64,000 nucleotides of DNA from Rhodeus uyekii (taxonomy: Eukaryota > Chordata > Actinopteri > Cypriniformes > Acheilognathidae), in contig JAWRVZ010000077.1 in NCBI GenBank assembly GCA_037043235.1, positions 1,454,501 through 1,518,500 on the forward strand, given 5' to 3'. The notes below the pieces were generated by a model that saw only the letters and a program-made list of their open reading frames with translations, searched no databases and was not told the DNA's origin. The position numbers were made by a program, and so were the translations under genes. Positions 1 through 13,245 of the stretch are shown in pieces (the first letter of the stretch is position 1; every line of letters begins with the position of its first letter).

Positions 1-3000
1 ACAGTAATACATTACCCCACAATAAAAGCAGCGTCGGCAGGCCAACAAGACATAAAAGCCTCCTGTTTGACTCTTTTATATCGCGTTTAAAAAATACCAT
101 AAACCAGTGATTCGCCTGCAGCACTTTGGCTTTATTAACTCCAGTGTGTTGCCATCACCTGTCAGATCTTTTCATTCACCTGCAAATTTGAACACAAGGA
201 GAGAGACCAATGAGAACCTGCATGATTACAGACCTGTACCCTGGTACATAAATCTTTATATCGGTTTAAGGATAGTTCAGAACAGTGAACTCTCTTTTTT
301 TTTTACTGACAGACATGTTAGAGTCGTCTGTTCTGATAGCTTTATAAAAATCAAACTTCAGCACAGATATTCAGGCTTTCATAACATAACGGAGCAAAAA
401 CAAAAGACCACTGGTGCTTGTAAGAACACTAAGTACCATGATCCCTAAACCGCCAAATGTTATAAAACACTGTTCCACAATTGCACAGTAAAGGTGTCAC
501 TCTAAGCTCTCTGCATTTGAGTGTTGATGTTTACAACCACACAAGAGCACAATGCCAAACATAAAAGGGGCAGGGAGACTTATAAACAGAAGACCTGTGG
601 CTTACTACCGTCAATCGTAATGTGTGGCGCTCAGGCGTCAGTATAATGGCTTCTCTGGAGTGGTCCACACACGGCACCTGTGGGGGAAACCCTTTTCTCA
701 GCTTCCTTTGATGATTGCACAAATAATGTAGTGGAATATGTTCCCCCTTTCTGAATTGCATGTTGACTGGATGTACCTTACTTTACTTTGACCTTCCTAT
801 TTTCTTTCCAACCCTCAATTTTTCCACCTTTTTACCTTCAATGAAGGCCAGTCAAAGTGGAGATCAGAGGGCATGCTGAGAGTCAGAGCATTTGGCGCTC
901 CACTCACAGTGAGACTGTGCAGTAAAAGGAAACAGACTCAAGCACGCAGTAAAACAGGTATTTACGGGGCTTCATTATAATGTCATCTTTTCTCCCCCGC
1001 TGTCTTTCTCCATCCTGCTTCTTTCAGTTTCCCAGCGAAAGTCTTGATTTCTTCAGGCTGATGATATTTGATCGGCGGGAGAGGGGGGTACGAATTGATG
1101 ATTCAGTTCATATTGCACGTCTGGGAAATCTGTATCCGGCGGAAAATGTCTCGGAAACACTAAAGAGATGTGGAGGCCTATAAAAACCCATCTCCTGTTT
1201 TATCAGACTAGAGAGATAAATGAAAAGGGATAGGGATGATTCAGAAGAGGTTAAAGTCCCGCACTTGAGGGGTGTTGATCAAAGACCCTCTTCTGAATTG
1301 CAATTCTCTGCAGCATCTGCGTTCCATTTGATCATCCTATGGAAACTAACAGCTAGACTTAATTAACTAGACATTGACATTTTGATACTTGGTCATCAAA
1401 AAGACACATTGCCATCTGGATGGTAGGGAGTGCTTACTAGGGTCTTTGATAGTTGTTTACAGGACAAGGGTTAGTAATCATTGCGGAGTTCAAAACTAAA
1501 TTTGGATCCCTTTAGTTGAAAGGGAGTCAATTCTTGCCCTGAAATATGGATAGCTATAATTCTATTCTCATACAAAAGTAATAGTACACATCTTCAAACT
1601 GTTTCATTTTAATAGCATGCATTACACAAACTTTAATATTACGGACTAAAGGTTTGCCAGAATAGTTACAGTGATGCTTGCCTAAGAAAGCACCACTAAT
1701 TAGAGGACTGATTGGATCAAATCATGTGGAAGCAGCACCACGCCACCAGCAGGAAACTCAAAAAAAGCAGCAAAAACCCTTTCTTCTGACCATCTAACCT
1801 TCTCCAAAGTCAATAGTTGCTATTCTGAATCTGTTTGTGCAGCTCTGGTGCTCAACCACGACTGACCACCCCACATCCCACCTCAGGGCTCCAATGGAAA
1901 CCTTCTTAATTGATTGAAAAAGCCATTTTTAGTGCCGGGTCAGTGCTGCGAAGAGAGAGAGAATTGCTCTAATGTCCTGGGCTAACCTCTCTCTCAGCCC
2001 ACCCTGACCGACTGATTGGAGCAGGACCACTGTAACCATACAGAATCAGCAACAACAATAGGTTTCCCTTCCAAACACGCCTGATGCGTCCAATAGCGTG
2101 TGTAGACCAGCTCAGGGTTCGCCTGATCTAGAGTCCCTGGGCCTCAAAGGCAGATTGTGACGTGCCTGTGGGGGAAGGTGGTGGTTGATGGTCTTGGCTG
2201 AAGGAAGCAGCTGTCGCCGCTTCCAGACGAGGCCCGCGATGCAGCCGCATCAGGGTGCTTCGAACGGGGGAGCGTAAGCCACAATGAGGGCTTGCGGCAA
2301 CGTGACCCCACGGAGGAAGCTGGGGCCCTGAAGTCATAAATGAGCTCTCTCTGACCGCAACACGTACTCATGCACACGCACACACACACAATGATGCTGC
2401 AGTCGCAGGGTACCACAGGTCGAAGTCCAATAGCACATCAATCCTGCTGTCAGAAATAAAGCATATGAACTCGAATGAAAACAAAGAACACATGACACAG
2501 AACAAGGAAAATGTGAAAACGGAGAATGATCGAAAGAACAAGCCAACGGCCAGGAAAAACACCAAAAACCACAACAAAGGGAGAGCCGCTGTGGCATTGT
2601 TGTCCAGAGATCTACGGCAAAGAGGAAAAACAGCCCCTCTATAAAAACTGGGACTTTTTACACTCATATTCTCACAGACATAAACTGCTGATTCTGGCTA
2701 TCCGTACCCTCGCTCCAGAAGGGCAGGAATGACCACCACAGACCACCATCCTGTCAAATCAGGGCTAAAATAGTCAATATGATGAAAATTACATCAGCTT
2801 AGATGAGGTAGTTTGTATTTGCAATTCTAAACTAAACACCCCAATACCTGGATACCAACGCTGGCGCTTCTACTTCACTAATCGCAGAGCCATAAATTCA
2901 AAGATGGTTCCTGTGGTCGCACTGAACAACTGTGTCTTATTTCATCGTTCAATTATTTTCTCCTTTTCCAAAATCCAAAGCTCACAATGAGGGGAGGACA

Positions 3001-3532
3001 CGAGGTCAGGATGTGCGTGAATGCGGTTTGGATGGGGGAAACATGAGACCGCTCTTTACCTGAGAAGAATCCTAGCAATTCTCAAATGAGGAACTGGAGC
3101 TGACATCCAAACTTATATAATCAGAAGACGGATCACTCTGAAGAGACACATTTCTAGGCAGAACAAAAGGAAAACGCTGCACAAAGGTTTGAGCGATTGC
3201 GAATAACTTGTGGATTTTGAGGGGTCTTCAACCCTCTTAAAAGGTTGATTGGACTTATTGCGGATTAAGTTTCAATGTTAAGACTATAACAGCCACTGCT
3301 CTCGTCAGATTTCAGTGGTTATGTGTGTAAAACCTTTGCCTGAAATCCATTACAGGGAAAAAGGATTCATCCTGCATTTAGATTAGGCAGCATCACACAA
3401 GAATGAGGTCTGGCATTGAACACCACAAACACTGAAACATCTCAGTGCTGTTGAGTTAAACATCAAAACTGTTGGAACGTCCCTCAGCCAATCAAATAAC
3501 TGTGAATACCATAAATGCTGTGTGTACTTTAC
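1..3532. other. erc1 intron 3' of exon K (left edge), no exon seen
   Basis: I looked on the minus strand for the expected downstream exons (DSLRKKDDRIEELEE… and …ISEKDANIALLEL…) and found neither. The stretch is ordinary fish intron with moderate GC in 2100-2350 and a short CA tract near 2375-2392. Several short open frames overlap one another here without codon structure. I see no repeat boundaries I can defend. Confidence 0.6.
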
Positions 3533-3668
3533 CTTGATCTGTTGAGAACTCTCAGTGATGTTATCCTCTCTCTTGCGAGCCTCTTCCATCAACTGGGCGT
3601 TCTTGCTCTTCTCCACCTGCTCTTTGTGTTTCAGGTTAGCAACCTTCTTGCTTTGGTCTTTCATCTGC
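3533..3668 (-). CDS. erc1: erc1 exon K (136 nt): QMKDQSKKVANLKHKEQVEK block
   Basis: The first G completes the split codon from exon J or from the microexon, followed by 45 codons. The acceptor is ttgtcactgtag|GCAG and the donor is AAG|gtaaag. It reads QMKDQSKKVANLKHKEQVEK, then SKNAQLMEEARKREDN and ITESSQQIK. KVANLKHKEQVEKKK is the ERC1 wording; ERC2 has KHNQQLEKKK. This is the last exon I can find. In mammals the next exon encodes DSLRKKDDRIEELEEALRES or, when that is skipped, an IEELMNALEK/VEELLMAMEK block. Neither is visible in the remaining 3.5 kb, so the C-terminal third of the protein is off the left edge. Confidence 0.95.
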
Positions 3669-5633
3669 CTACAGTGACAAAACAGATTTCAGTCAGACAT
3701 GCACAGATGGACATAGACGTGTGATAGATTCACTAAACAGTATGTTCAGAATAGTAACTAAAAACGTGCACATTATGCAAAAATGCATTATTTAAAAATA
3801 GTATGTAGTACACAATGGTTACGGTATATTATTTCATTACAAAAATTCAAGTAAAACAAATAAATAGAAAAATAAAGATGAAATAAATCACTTTTGTAGA
3901 CTTGATCAAATCAGATCACGAACCTATTATATATAGAAAGTGTCAATGTCAAAAGTAGCAATTTTAATAATGACAAGCTTTGTATATTAATTAGAAATGG
4001 GTTAAAAAAAGTATGCAGAACGTATACTGTGCACATAATGCATAATGTTTCACATACAGTGCAATTTTTTTTAAATAGTATAAAGTATTCATTGAAGAAT
4101 AATGCATATTCTATTCTCTGTGGAATAACAAAATAAATAAAATAAAAATATTAAATATTAAATAAAATCTCTTCAAAGAGTTTTTCCTTTTTTTCTTTTG
4201 CACACATACAAGCAGTCAAGTACAAACAGAAGGGTCAATGAGAGGAGCAAAAGGCAAGCTTATTAGAAATGACAACAAAAGGGATCATGACTGATCTCTG
4301 CAGATCAAGCTATGCTGCAAATGAAAACGGCAGAGTGTTTGTGTTTGAGCTCTGGGATTTTTCTCATTATGCTTCATGGAAAACCACAGGAACACAAAGC
4401 ACAACCAAAAAGGAAGGAATAAATAAATTAAAAACGCATTCAAGCAGTCTTCATTTCTGAGAAGTGTCGTACCAAACAGGCCTAAATCCTGCGGTCATTT
4501 GGTTCCAATAAGCACCAGAGTTTTCCTGTTTACGTGGCCGGCATCGGAGTATGGCACGGCACTGGCAACGTGACGGCCAGGACTGGTTACGGTTCACCAT
4601 CTTGACTTGATCAAAAAAACAAAACAAAAACCTATGCCTTATGCCTATGCCTTGCAGAACAGATGTACCACTGACTATGCCAACACCAATGTCTTTAAAT
4701 AGTAATAACACAGCGTTGTGAAAAGACCTCCCTTGCCCCCCCCCCACCCCCCTTTACACCACAGAGCATTGTCCAAGACACACAATATGGCAAGGTAATT
4801 GAAGAGTTATTATGGGGGCTTATGGGATATGACAAGACACGTCTACATGTGCCAGGTAGGCGAAACCAAGGTGCGCCGCACGATGCCTGCATCCCGATTC
4901 GGCTGGTACTCTGAAGTAAAAAGCAGCGTAAAGACATTGACGCATGTTCACTGAGGCAAGGTGACGCCAAACAAGGTTTGGAGAAATCAGGCCAAGCCGC
5001 TGCGGCACTAGAACCTGATTATTCTTCTGGATGAGTTGTCCTGAGCACAGTAAAGTCTCTGTGTTGAAGTACCGCAGTCTTCTGGCTCTAGTTGAAGAAA
5101 CTAGCATCTAGTCATCAACCTGCAGCTGCCATACAAAACGTTTGGGGTTAGAGTTAGCCTGGTGACAGAATACTAGTAAAGAAACGACCAGTGTGCGTTT
5201 CCATCTTTTACGAAGATTCCCAAGGCTGTACGTGATTGCATGTCTCTGGGATGTGAGGCCGTAGCATGTAGCCACGCAGGATCAGTTGGCGTCTTGAGCG
5301 TAGGCGATGAAGAGGGAGAGTTTACTACTATTACATCCATTGCTCTGTGCAATATTTGTTATAATCATACATTTCTGCAAACGCAAACAGAATTGAGATC
5401 TTGAGGCTCGAAACGCACAGAATACAATAGGTGCTAGACATGCGCTGTTAGGGAGTGAATAACTAAAACTTGACCACACATTCATTACTGCACAACAGCT
5501 ACTTTCAAAACTATGTAGCTTTCCCAATAAGCAGTAATGTGGGATCACAAACAGCTACATCACTGTACTTTTCATCACTGCGCTAATAGCACAGTGAACT
5601 CTGTCCTCTCACAAATACTGCATTGGGAAATCG

Positions 5634-5805
5634 GATTCATTTTAGCGAATCAGTTCATTCACATGCTTTGTGTAAATAAATGATTCACTGATTAAATAAA
5701 CGATTCACTGATTTATTTTAACCATTCACTGATTTAAACAAACAATTCATTGATTCCTTGAAATGATTCAACAATTCATTTAAACTCTGAAATATTTATT
5801 TAAAC
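5634..5805. repeat. Diverged tandem array of AATGATTCACTGATT-like units
   Basis: At least five imperfect copies of a unit like 'ATGATTCACTGATTTAAA' follow one another, with spacing of about 20-30 bp. It sits inside a repeat-looking block (about 5430-6060) that ends 'GTAGCTTCCCCAACACTG', a pattern common at the ends of teleost dispersed repeats. Confidence 0.5.
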
Positions 5806-6984
5806 AATGTTTTCTGCTCTGTTATATAAACACGTTTTCCAGTTTTATTAGTTAGTTCTGGTGTTTTTTGCAAGATAAATCGTCTAATTGCGGAATTAAA
5901 TGGTACCACATGACAATTACAGTTTCAGAAACATTATTTAGTCAACAACTTATAGTTAACAAGTACTACTATGACTCTGCATAGCTTGACGGCAGTTTAA
6001 CTGTTTTATGAGCATCTCGGCAAGTTACAGTTTCAAAGTAGCTTCCCCAACACTGCTAATCTGATAGCTATTAAAACAAATCGAATAAAAGTGCCGCAAA
6101 TAAATTTCGTGCTGAGTCTGGAAACAGTGGGCAAGTTGTGCTGTGCTGTCAAATGACCATCTTGAAGATAACATGACCATATAACAAAGCAAGAGAAAGA
6201 CTATGTGTGTGTATTCAAGGGAGTTTGTGTAACAGGTCATAAATATACTGGAATGTTCCTATTTGGTGTTTCCAGAAGAGTCCAAGCCATCTGCTTGGCT
6301 CCGCTACACTTGCAATAAGCAGCCGACTGTTTTTATGCATTGCGCGCCAGCCCTTTATTCTGGGTTTTGATTATATGTTTATATGTCTCCACTTGAGCTC
6401 TGATGTGATGGGATAGGTAACCCCATTTCACAGAGTTCACGGAGGAACCACTTCTACAACAATAAAGAGACATGACAGCATTAATTCAGATGTAACTCGG
6501 CAGTCGTTCTGGTATTTTGGATATGCTTTGATAAAAGCATGATGGCACAGGAATATAACAAAAACGATTCTTAAACCATGCTGAAAGGAAGGCTTTGTGG
6601 GGTTGATATTGTCAGCACACATGCCAATATTTCCAGTGAACTCCAGTGCAGACACAAGTGATGGTGACACTCTAATCTAGCCCATCCTGCCAGATTAAAT
6701 CAAATATCCATTCCAAAGAATCCTTAAATGGACCCAAAATATAAATCTGCTTGATGTCTATCAGTACAACACTGAAACATTGAACCACGCAATTATACAT
6801 GACAATAAATAAACAAATATGCTGATTAAAAAAGCATCATGTAAACCTAACCAGATATTGTTAATTGTATTCAGATTAAACCAAAATTTTAATTTAAAAA
6901 AATCTGAGTAAGAATGTATTAATTTGTAAACTTCAAAACTTGCATTGTACTGAAATTTATTTCTATACACTAATGTTTAAATCT

Positions 6985-7250
6985 ATGGGGCCAGTAAGGG
7001 TTTATGTATTTATTTATATTGCAATCAATTGATTGGTGACAGTAAATATATTTATAATGTTTCAAAAGGATTTCTGAAGGATCATGTGACACTGAAGATT
7101 GGAGTAACGATGCTGAAAAATCAGCTGTGGATTCACAAGTATAAATTACATTTATAAAAATATAAGAATAGAAGATAATTTTCAAAATGACAACATGACT
7201 GTTTTTGATCAAATAAATTCTGCCTAGGAGAGCATAAGAGACTACTTTCT
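6985..7250 (+). repeat. Dispersed teleost repeat, family 1, copy a
   Basis: The copy contains TTTCTGAAGGATCATGTGAC, then ACACTGAAGATTGGAGTAAC, and later TTTTTGATCAAATAAATTCT followed by GAGAGCATAAGAGAC. The same ordered motifs appear at 35430-35830, and in reverse complement at 23780-24060. This is a multi-copy mobile or formerly mobile repeat common in cyprinid introns; its class is not certain. Confidence 0.7.
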
Positions 7251-9654
7251 TTTTTTTAACTTTTTAACTTTTGTGTAAATTGAAAAAATAATTGATCTCT
7301 CCTGCTAACACACAAAACTAAATGGAAACATCTATGCACACTGAACTCAACTACACGTGTGCAAGGGCAGAGACCCCATTTACAGGGCAGAGAGAGTGTC
7401 GCCTTTGCCAATTTTACCAATGCCAACATTTTCCGTTCCTCAAAATAAAACTCAGGATCAAATGTGCAAGCCGCTGTCATCTTCCTCCTCTCTGTACTGA
7501 GCTTTATGCTGCATTAGTGGCCATATTCTCAATACTAAGAAAACTATACTATATTTGAGTACCAGCGTGGCTTCAGGCAACGAGAAAACCAACATTAAAA
7601 AGAGTGGAAAAAATAAAACAGGTAAACAGGGCAATGTACTGAGGGAGAGAAAGAAAATAATCTTTCAGCACAATTCTGAGGTTGTCTAGAGGAAAAACAC
7701 ACCAATTATACATCAAAACGTAATATATGAACCTAAAAATAAACAGAAACACACGCACTTGGACACAGGTGGAAGTGGGGTGCGCTTTGGAGAAAGTTCT
7801 ACACTCCAGTCTAACCTAATGCTTTTTAATGAATCTCATCTTCACAGAGCTCAAACCCTGGAATATTATCAAAAATAGTAATTCATCCAGATCTTAAAAT
7901 TAATAATTCATCTACAAAACAGCTTCAGGCAATGTTCACAGGCTTGAAAGCACTTTGAAATTCTAAAGATATCGGCTGGAGTGTGTGAGCGAACATCAGA
8001 AAGTTTGTTAACTTTTGGCAATAAAGATGTTCTAAACTTCAGCATAATGAAGCCTTTGAAACTTGCATCCAGTAAACATCCATCAAAAAACAAAAATTAA
8101 AAAAGGCCTTTTCACCCAGCCAAATTAAGCCTTAGGGAACGACATGCACTTTCTGACATCCCAAAGCCATGACGAGGCAAAACCAAACATTGTTGAATGA
8201 CCAAAACAGCAAGGTCAAGCTTGAAAAACAAAAAGCAACCCAGACCTCATGCGCAAGAGCTCAAAAATGACTACTTATGAAACGTTTGCTCTTTCAACAT
8301 TTCCTCTCTCAAAATAATATGAACCTACATTTCTAAACAATTACGTTCTGCGGTCACATAACTGGAGAAATGAGGCCCGGCGGGCATTGAGGCAAACGTT
8401 ATTCCAAAGTTCAATCGCACCTGACACTTAATAACATAAAACAAGACCCAATGGTGAAATTGGGTATGATTTTGAGATGAACGCACACAGAAATCCATGT
8501 TGAAGAAATAAATCCATCACGCAGTTACGAGGAATTGTGGGTAGAAAACAGAAAGGCGTCTTATATTGCGGAGCCAGTGCGCATTTATGAGTGGGCTGCG
8601 CAACACAGAAGGCTGGAGATGGTTACCGCGCCGTGTTTTCATCCAAGCCTTTTGGGCCCACTTTTTGATGTCATTTTTCTTTTTCTTTTTCTTTTTCAAC
8701 TGCGCTGACAGAACTGCACATAAGTGTGCCCACACTAACAGTCCAGAATGGGATAAACTGCAGAAAGGTTGAGTGAGGACAAAAATCCTTCTGTTTATCA
8801 CAACCCCGACCTGTTTGACCAGCAGAGAACGGAGTGGAACGCCATCAAAGACTGTTTGAGTGTGTGTTTACTCCATCCCTCATCCCTCTCAAAGTCATCC
8901 TTTAAATGTCAATTGTGTCTTTATATTGGCCGGAAATCTCCTTCCTGGCGTTCAGGATATGTTCGTGAGCTCAGGACTAATAAAAGGCAGGAAATGTGGG
9001 TTCTTCGCAGGCTGTGGCCATTTCTCTAGCAGCAGGTGGAGGAGAGCTGGCAAGAGCCTCTGCGTGATAGCGGGACTCTTTTTCACAGTTCTGTCTGTGG
9101 CGAGCGCTAACTTTTCAAGCCTAATAGACTTTGGCTTATGAGAACATTTTGCGGCCAGGTGCACGATGGGGTGTCCCTGCGTCTCTTACGTATCATTCTG
9201 TGTGGAGCGGACGATTCCCTCCGGCCCTTGACTAATCTAGTTAATCATGCGGTCGGCCCTGAGGCCAGGCCAGCCAAAGCTAGCTGGAAAGCACACAGAG
9301 ACAACAGACAGGCGGAGGTGTTCCCCGAGCCGGCAGGATCGTATGCACTCGTCGACAGGCCCAGAGAAGCAGACCTCCCTGTCTGTGTGGGATTGTGGCC
9401 TTCACCTGCCGGAGGAACCGACACAAACAGACCAGCGCAGCAGAACAGCCTCTATCCGCAATAATGAGACAGAACCCAGAAATACAGAAACGGTGACTTA
9501 AATTACACAAGCAGAGGAGAGGTGGAAAAGATGGGAAAAACAGTGGGAGAAATGACCCAAAAAATACATAGACAGACCCTATATATTGAATAAATAATAT
9601 AATATATAAATAAATAATAAATAATATAAATTAATACTTGTATTAATAAAAATA

Positions 9655-10644
9655 CAGTTGTACCTCGAGATACGAAATTAATCCGTTCCGAGGCGGCCTT
9701 CGTATAATGAGTTTTTCGTATCTTGGAACACATTTTACATGTAAAATGGCTAATCCGTTCCAAGCCCTCCAAAAACACCCCATTAAATTTCATAATAAAG
9801 CTAAATTGACCTATAAACAATGAAATAACGTAAAATGTCGAAGTTTACCTTTCGAGTGAGGCCATCTCCGAAAGTGGCGGCAGAGGAGGAGGACAAACGG
9901 CAGATAACGTACGTACGTACTGAAACGAGTTATATTGGGTAATGCTCCTTTAAGGCGGAGCGCTCTTTCACTCTCTCAAGTTCAGTAATGACGTGGTTCG
10001 AACTGAGCGCGAGCAGGGAAGCATCGCATGTATGCGGAGTGAGGCTTTTTTTCCCACTGTTTTCTTTTTTTTCTGTTGCTCTTACTATTGTTTTGTTGTT
10101 TGGTAACGCGATGGTGAGTGAAGCATTGTTTGCCGACTGCTCTTGTGCGTGTCCAATGGACAGTTCCTGTTATTAAAGGACCCCTGTGGAATAGCAGTTG
10201 TGTCTCACTTGTGGTTCACTCTATGTTTAGGCGAGCTATCCGGCCTCTCCTAGAGAACAAACGCGTTACAGTACGTACACTTAACTTTACAAAAACACAT
10301 AAATTTAAAGTTTCGGGTGCGGAGTGGCTGAGCTAAAGCACGCCAGCACGTACGTATAGAAGATGCATGATGGGAGGGATGCTGTCCAATTAGAGAGAAG
10401 GATCTCATGGCTTGGCTAGCATCAGGAACCAATGGGAGAGCAGGAGGATGGTGGCGAGTCTACTATAACTAAGATGGCGGCGTGCGGCGCGAGTTTCAAA
10501 ATTGTTATGTGGCGAATCTCGGACTTTCAGAAACCTTTCGTATCTTGAAAACTTTTCGTATGTAGAGCAGTAAATTTTTTCGTCTTTGCTTTCGTAACTT
10601 GGATTTTTCGTAAGTTGAGCCTTTTGTATCTTGAGGTAATACTG
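9655..10644. mobile_element. Non-autonomous pogo/Tigger-like DNA transposon, 990 bp
   Basis: The ends are inverted: left CAGTTGTACCTCGAGATACG; right, read on the other strand, CAGTATTACCTCAAGATACA. The element is flanked by TA on both sides (9653-9654 and 10645-10646), the duplication expected of Tc1/mariner/pogo elements. CAG ends with 'TACCTCG' are the pogo/Tigger style. Near the ends there are repeated TTCGTA motifs (about two on the left and four or more on the right), possible transposase-binding sites. No transposase frame remains. The interior has an (ACGT)n run at 9907-9920 and a GC-richer part at about 10310-10500 with AAGATGGCGGCG. Confidence 0.85.
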
Positions 10645-10730
10645 TAATTGTAATATTGTGTGAAAAATAATGATGCATCTAAAATATTAAATTAGGAACA
10701 ATTAAATAAATAAATTCACAGACAAAACAA

Positions 10731-11119
<389 letters not shown>

Positions 11120-11142
11120 CTATTTTATATATAAATATACTG

Positions 11143-11183
<41 letters not shown>

Positions 11184-11240
11184 TACATGTGTATATATAC
11201 ACACACACAAACACACACGCACACACACACACATACATAA
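11143..11240. repeat. Second (TA)n then (CA)n microsatellite
   Basis: A TA tract at about 11145-11180 is followed by a CA-rich tract to about 11236. It is simple sequence next to the palindrome, and the open frames across it are artefacts. Confidence 0.9.
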
Positions 11241-12469
11241 AGACAAGAAACATAGAAATACATGTATACAGACAAAAGAGAAGAAAGAGAATGAAAAGAA
11301 CAAAAGGTGAGAGTGAAGAAAGAGAACTAGAACAAGACAAAGTAAGAAACCAAACAGAAAAAGAGAACGAGACAGAGGAGAACAGAAACTAAGAAAAATA
11401 TTTCAGGGAACAACGCACATCACATTTATTGTCAAGCATTTGTAGACTAAATCAAGAGGCCCTGGAGTTCAGCAGAAAATGCGTAACACTGGGGAAAATT
11501 CATTTCAGAGTGACACGGATTCCTTTTCATTACGCTGAACCCCTTCATCTGGGGGAGATATCAAATCAGCCATGTTTGTTGAGTTCCAGAGAATAAATCA
11601 AAAAAGCCAAAAAACAATACAGGAGGGGGAGGAGGAGGAGAAGGATGGGAGAGAGAGAAAGAGAAAATGACAGTTCTGTCAAACACTCCCATAACATTCA
11701 GCTTGTTTTCTACTGGAGCAACAAGAGCGGAAAAAATAAAACAGTTTGACAAGTCTCTGTTCCAGACCAAACTAAAAAGAGATGCAAATAATAACCACGA
11801 TAAACAAGCCGAACGCCAAGTTCCCAGCTGTAGTGGGCTGGGTCCGTTATGACGGCAAGCTGGCAGAAGAGGCGAGCTTTTCAACACCACGCGGGAGAAA
11901 ATGACTGATGGAGATTCTTTACGCTCCAATTAGAAGTCCTGCAAGGGCTCTCCCTCGTTCTTTTCCCACATCCTTTCTATCAGCAGAAGCTCTGGCTTTT
12001 TTCTTCTTCTCAACTCCATCTCAGCAGACCTCACAGGTAAGCTGGCATGCATAAATACGACAAGCTCTTCTGTTTGTAGTGCCTGCTTGACCTTCCCAGG
12101 TTTCCTCATTCCATCTTTTGAACCTTTAATCAATTCAGGTCAGAGCAATTTCGTTTTTTTCCATAGAAACTTTAGAAGCAAGTCCAAGGGGAGTGATGGA
12201 GGCAACAAGAGCAAATTGGGGTTAAGTGCATCGCCCAAGGGCACTACCACACCACAATCAACCACTGAATTATTTTCCCCCTGTCAAGCGGATACAGTTT
12301 TCCCCCCTACCGGCCCCTCAACAACACAAGTCCCAGATCATTCGAACCATCCTTAAAATGATTTACAGAGTGGGCCGTGTTACAGCAGCACATAGTTTGT
12401 GTGTAACAACCTAAAGAAGTTGATTTGCAGTACAAAGGAAGTGCAAGCGAGCAAAGTTGGCATACTGAC

Positions 12470-12481
12470 CTTGAAGCCAGA
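12470..12481 (-). CDS. erc1: erc1 candidate 12-nt neural-type microexon (Ser-Leu-Ala-Ser insertion)
   Basis: The minus strand reads …tctacatcccag|TCTGGCTTCAAG|gtcagt. The candidate is exactly 12 nt, lies in the intron between exons J and K, and fits their phase-2 junction. With the AG left by exon J and the G that opens exon K, the join encodes S-L-A-S-R in place of R. Mammalian ERC1 and ERC2 have a four-residue insertion of type SLTS or SLTL at this exact place (…ELESLTSRQVKDQ… and …ELESLTLRHMKDQ…). A pyrimidine-rich tract precedes the acceptor, including cttcctcttctttt, and a TGC lies just upstream of the acceptor, as in SRRM3/4-dependent microexons. No transcript evidence is available here, so use and tissue pattern are inference. 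Confidence 0.75.
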
Positions 12482-13015
12482 CTGGGATGTAGACAGCATT
12501 CCAGTGAAAAGAAGAGGAAGAAAGAGAGAAATAGGTGAAATACACAGACTGAGCTGGGTTAACTTGGAAGCCTGGGTAAGACAAGAGTTAAAAGTGCATG
12601 ATCCTTCACATGTAGACTTCTGATACATGGGGGGCACCTGACAATGACAATGTGACATGCAAACTCACATGATATTCCATTTAAGGAAAACATGTAAAAG
12701 GCCAAAACAAAGTAAATAAGAACCAGATGCATCTTAGTAAGACTGTGAATTGATTAAAAATGGTTTATATGATTATGGAAAATAATCTATTAATTCCATA
12801 TAATTATTAATAGAGTGTATTAGAATGTATTATTCACCAGACACAATTCTATACATTAAAAAATCTCTCTCTATATATATATTTTAATCATATACTATGT
12901 CATTTTTGTGCAATCATTTTATTGTTAAATTTAATTTAAAATCTTTAGTTACATATTTATTTTGTTATGAAAGATACTATGGTGGGGGAATATTAGACTT
13001 TTTAAGGGTTTAGAT

Positions 13016-13245
13016 CAGGGGTGGGCAAACTACGGCCCGCGGGCCACATCCGGCCTGTTGGGCTTTTTAATTTGGCCTGCCGAACTCGCCGAACTTGTAT
13101 TAAACCTCCTTCGTTTTACATTTCCCTGCTTTGGTGAAGAGTAGGCGCGCCCCCGTCAACAATCGCACATCACGCTCAACCCGGCCCCTCTGTCAATTTT
13201 AAGAAACCAATGTGGCCCGCGAGACAAATAGTTTGCCCACCCCTG
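13016..13245. mobile_element. Small non-autonomous hAT element (230 bp) with perfect 8-bp target duplication
   Basis: It begins CAGGGGTGGGCAAACTACGG and ends TAGTTTGCCCACCCCTG, so the terminal inverted repeats match over CAGGGGTGGGCAAACTA. Directly repeated GTTTAGAT lies immediately outside both ends (13008-13015 and 13246-13253). An 8-bp duplication and CAGGGGT… termini are the hAT signature. With only 230 bp it has no transposase. It is GC-rich compared with the AT-rich intron around it. The perfect duplication argues for a fairly recent insertion. Confidence 0.93.

Noticed and set aside
12180..12340. Short segment with 'GGGGTTAAGTGCATCGCCCAAGGGCAC'-type wording (in two parts GGGGTTAAGTGCATCGCCCA and AGGGCAC)
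   Set aside because: It resembles a repeat motif found in some teleost retroposons, but I cannot define boundaries or a family, so it is not listed as a feature.
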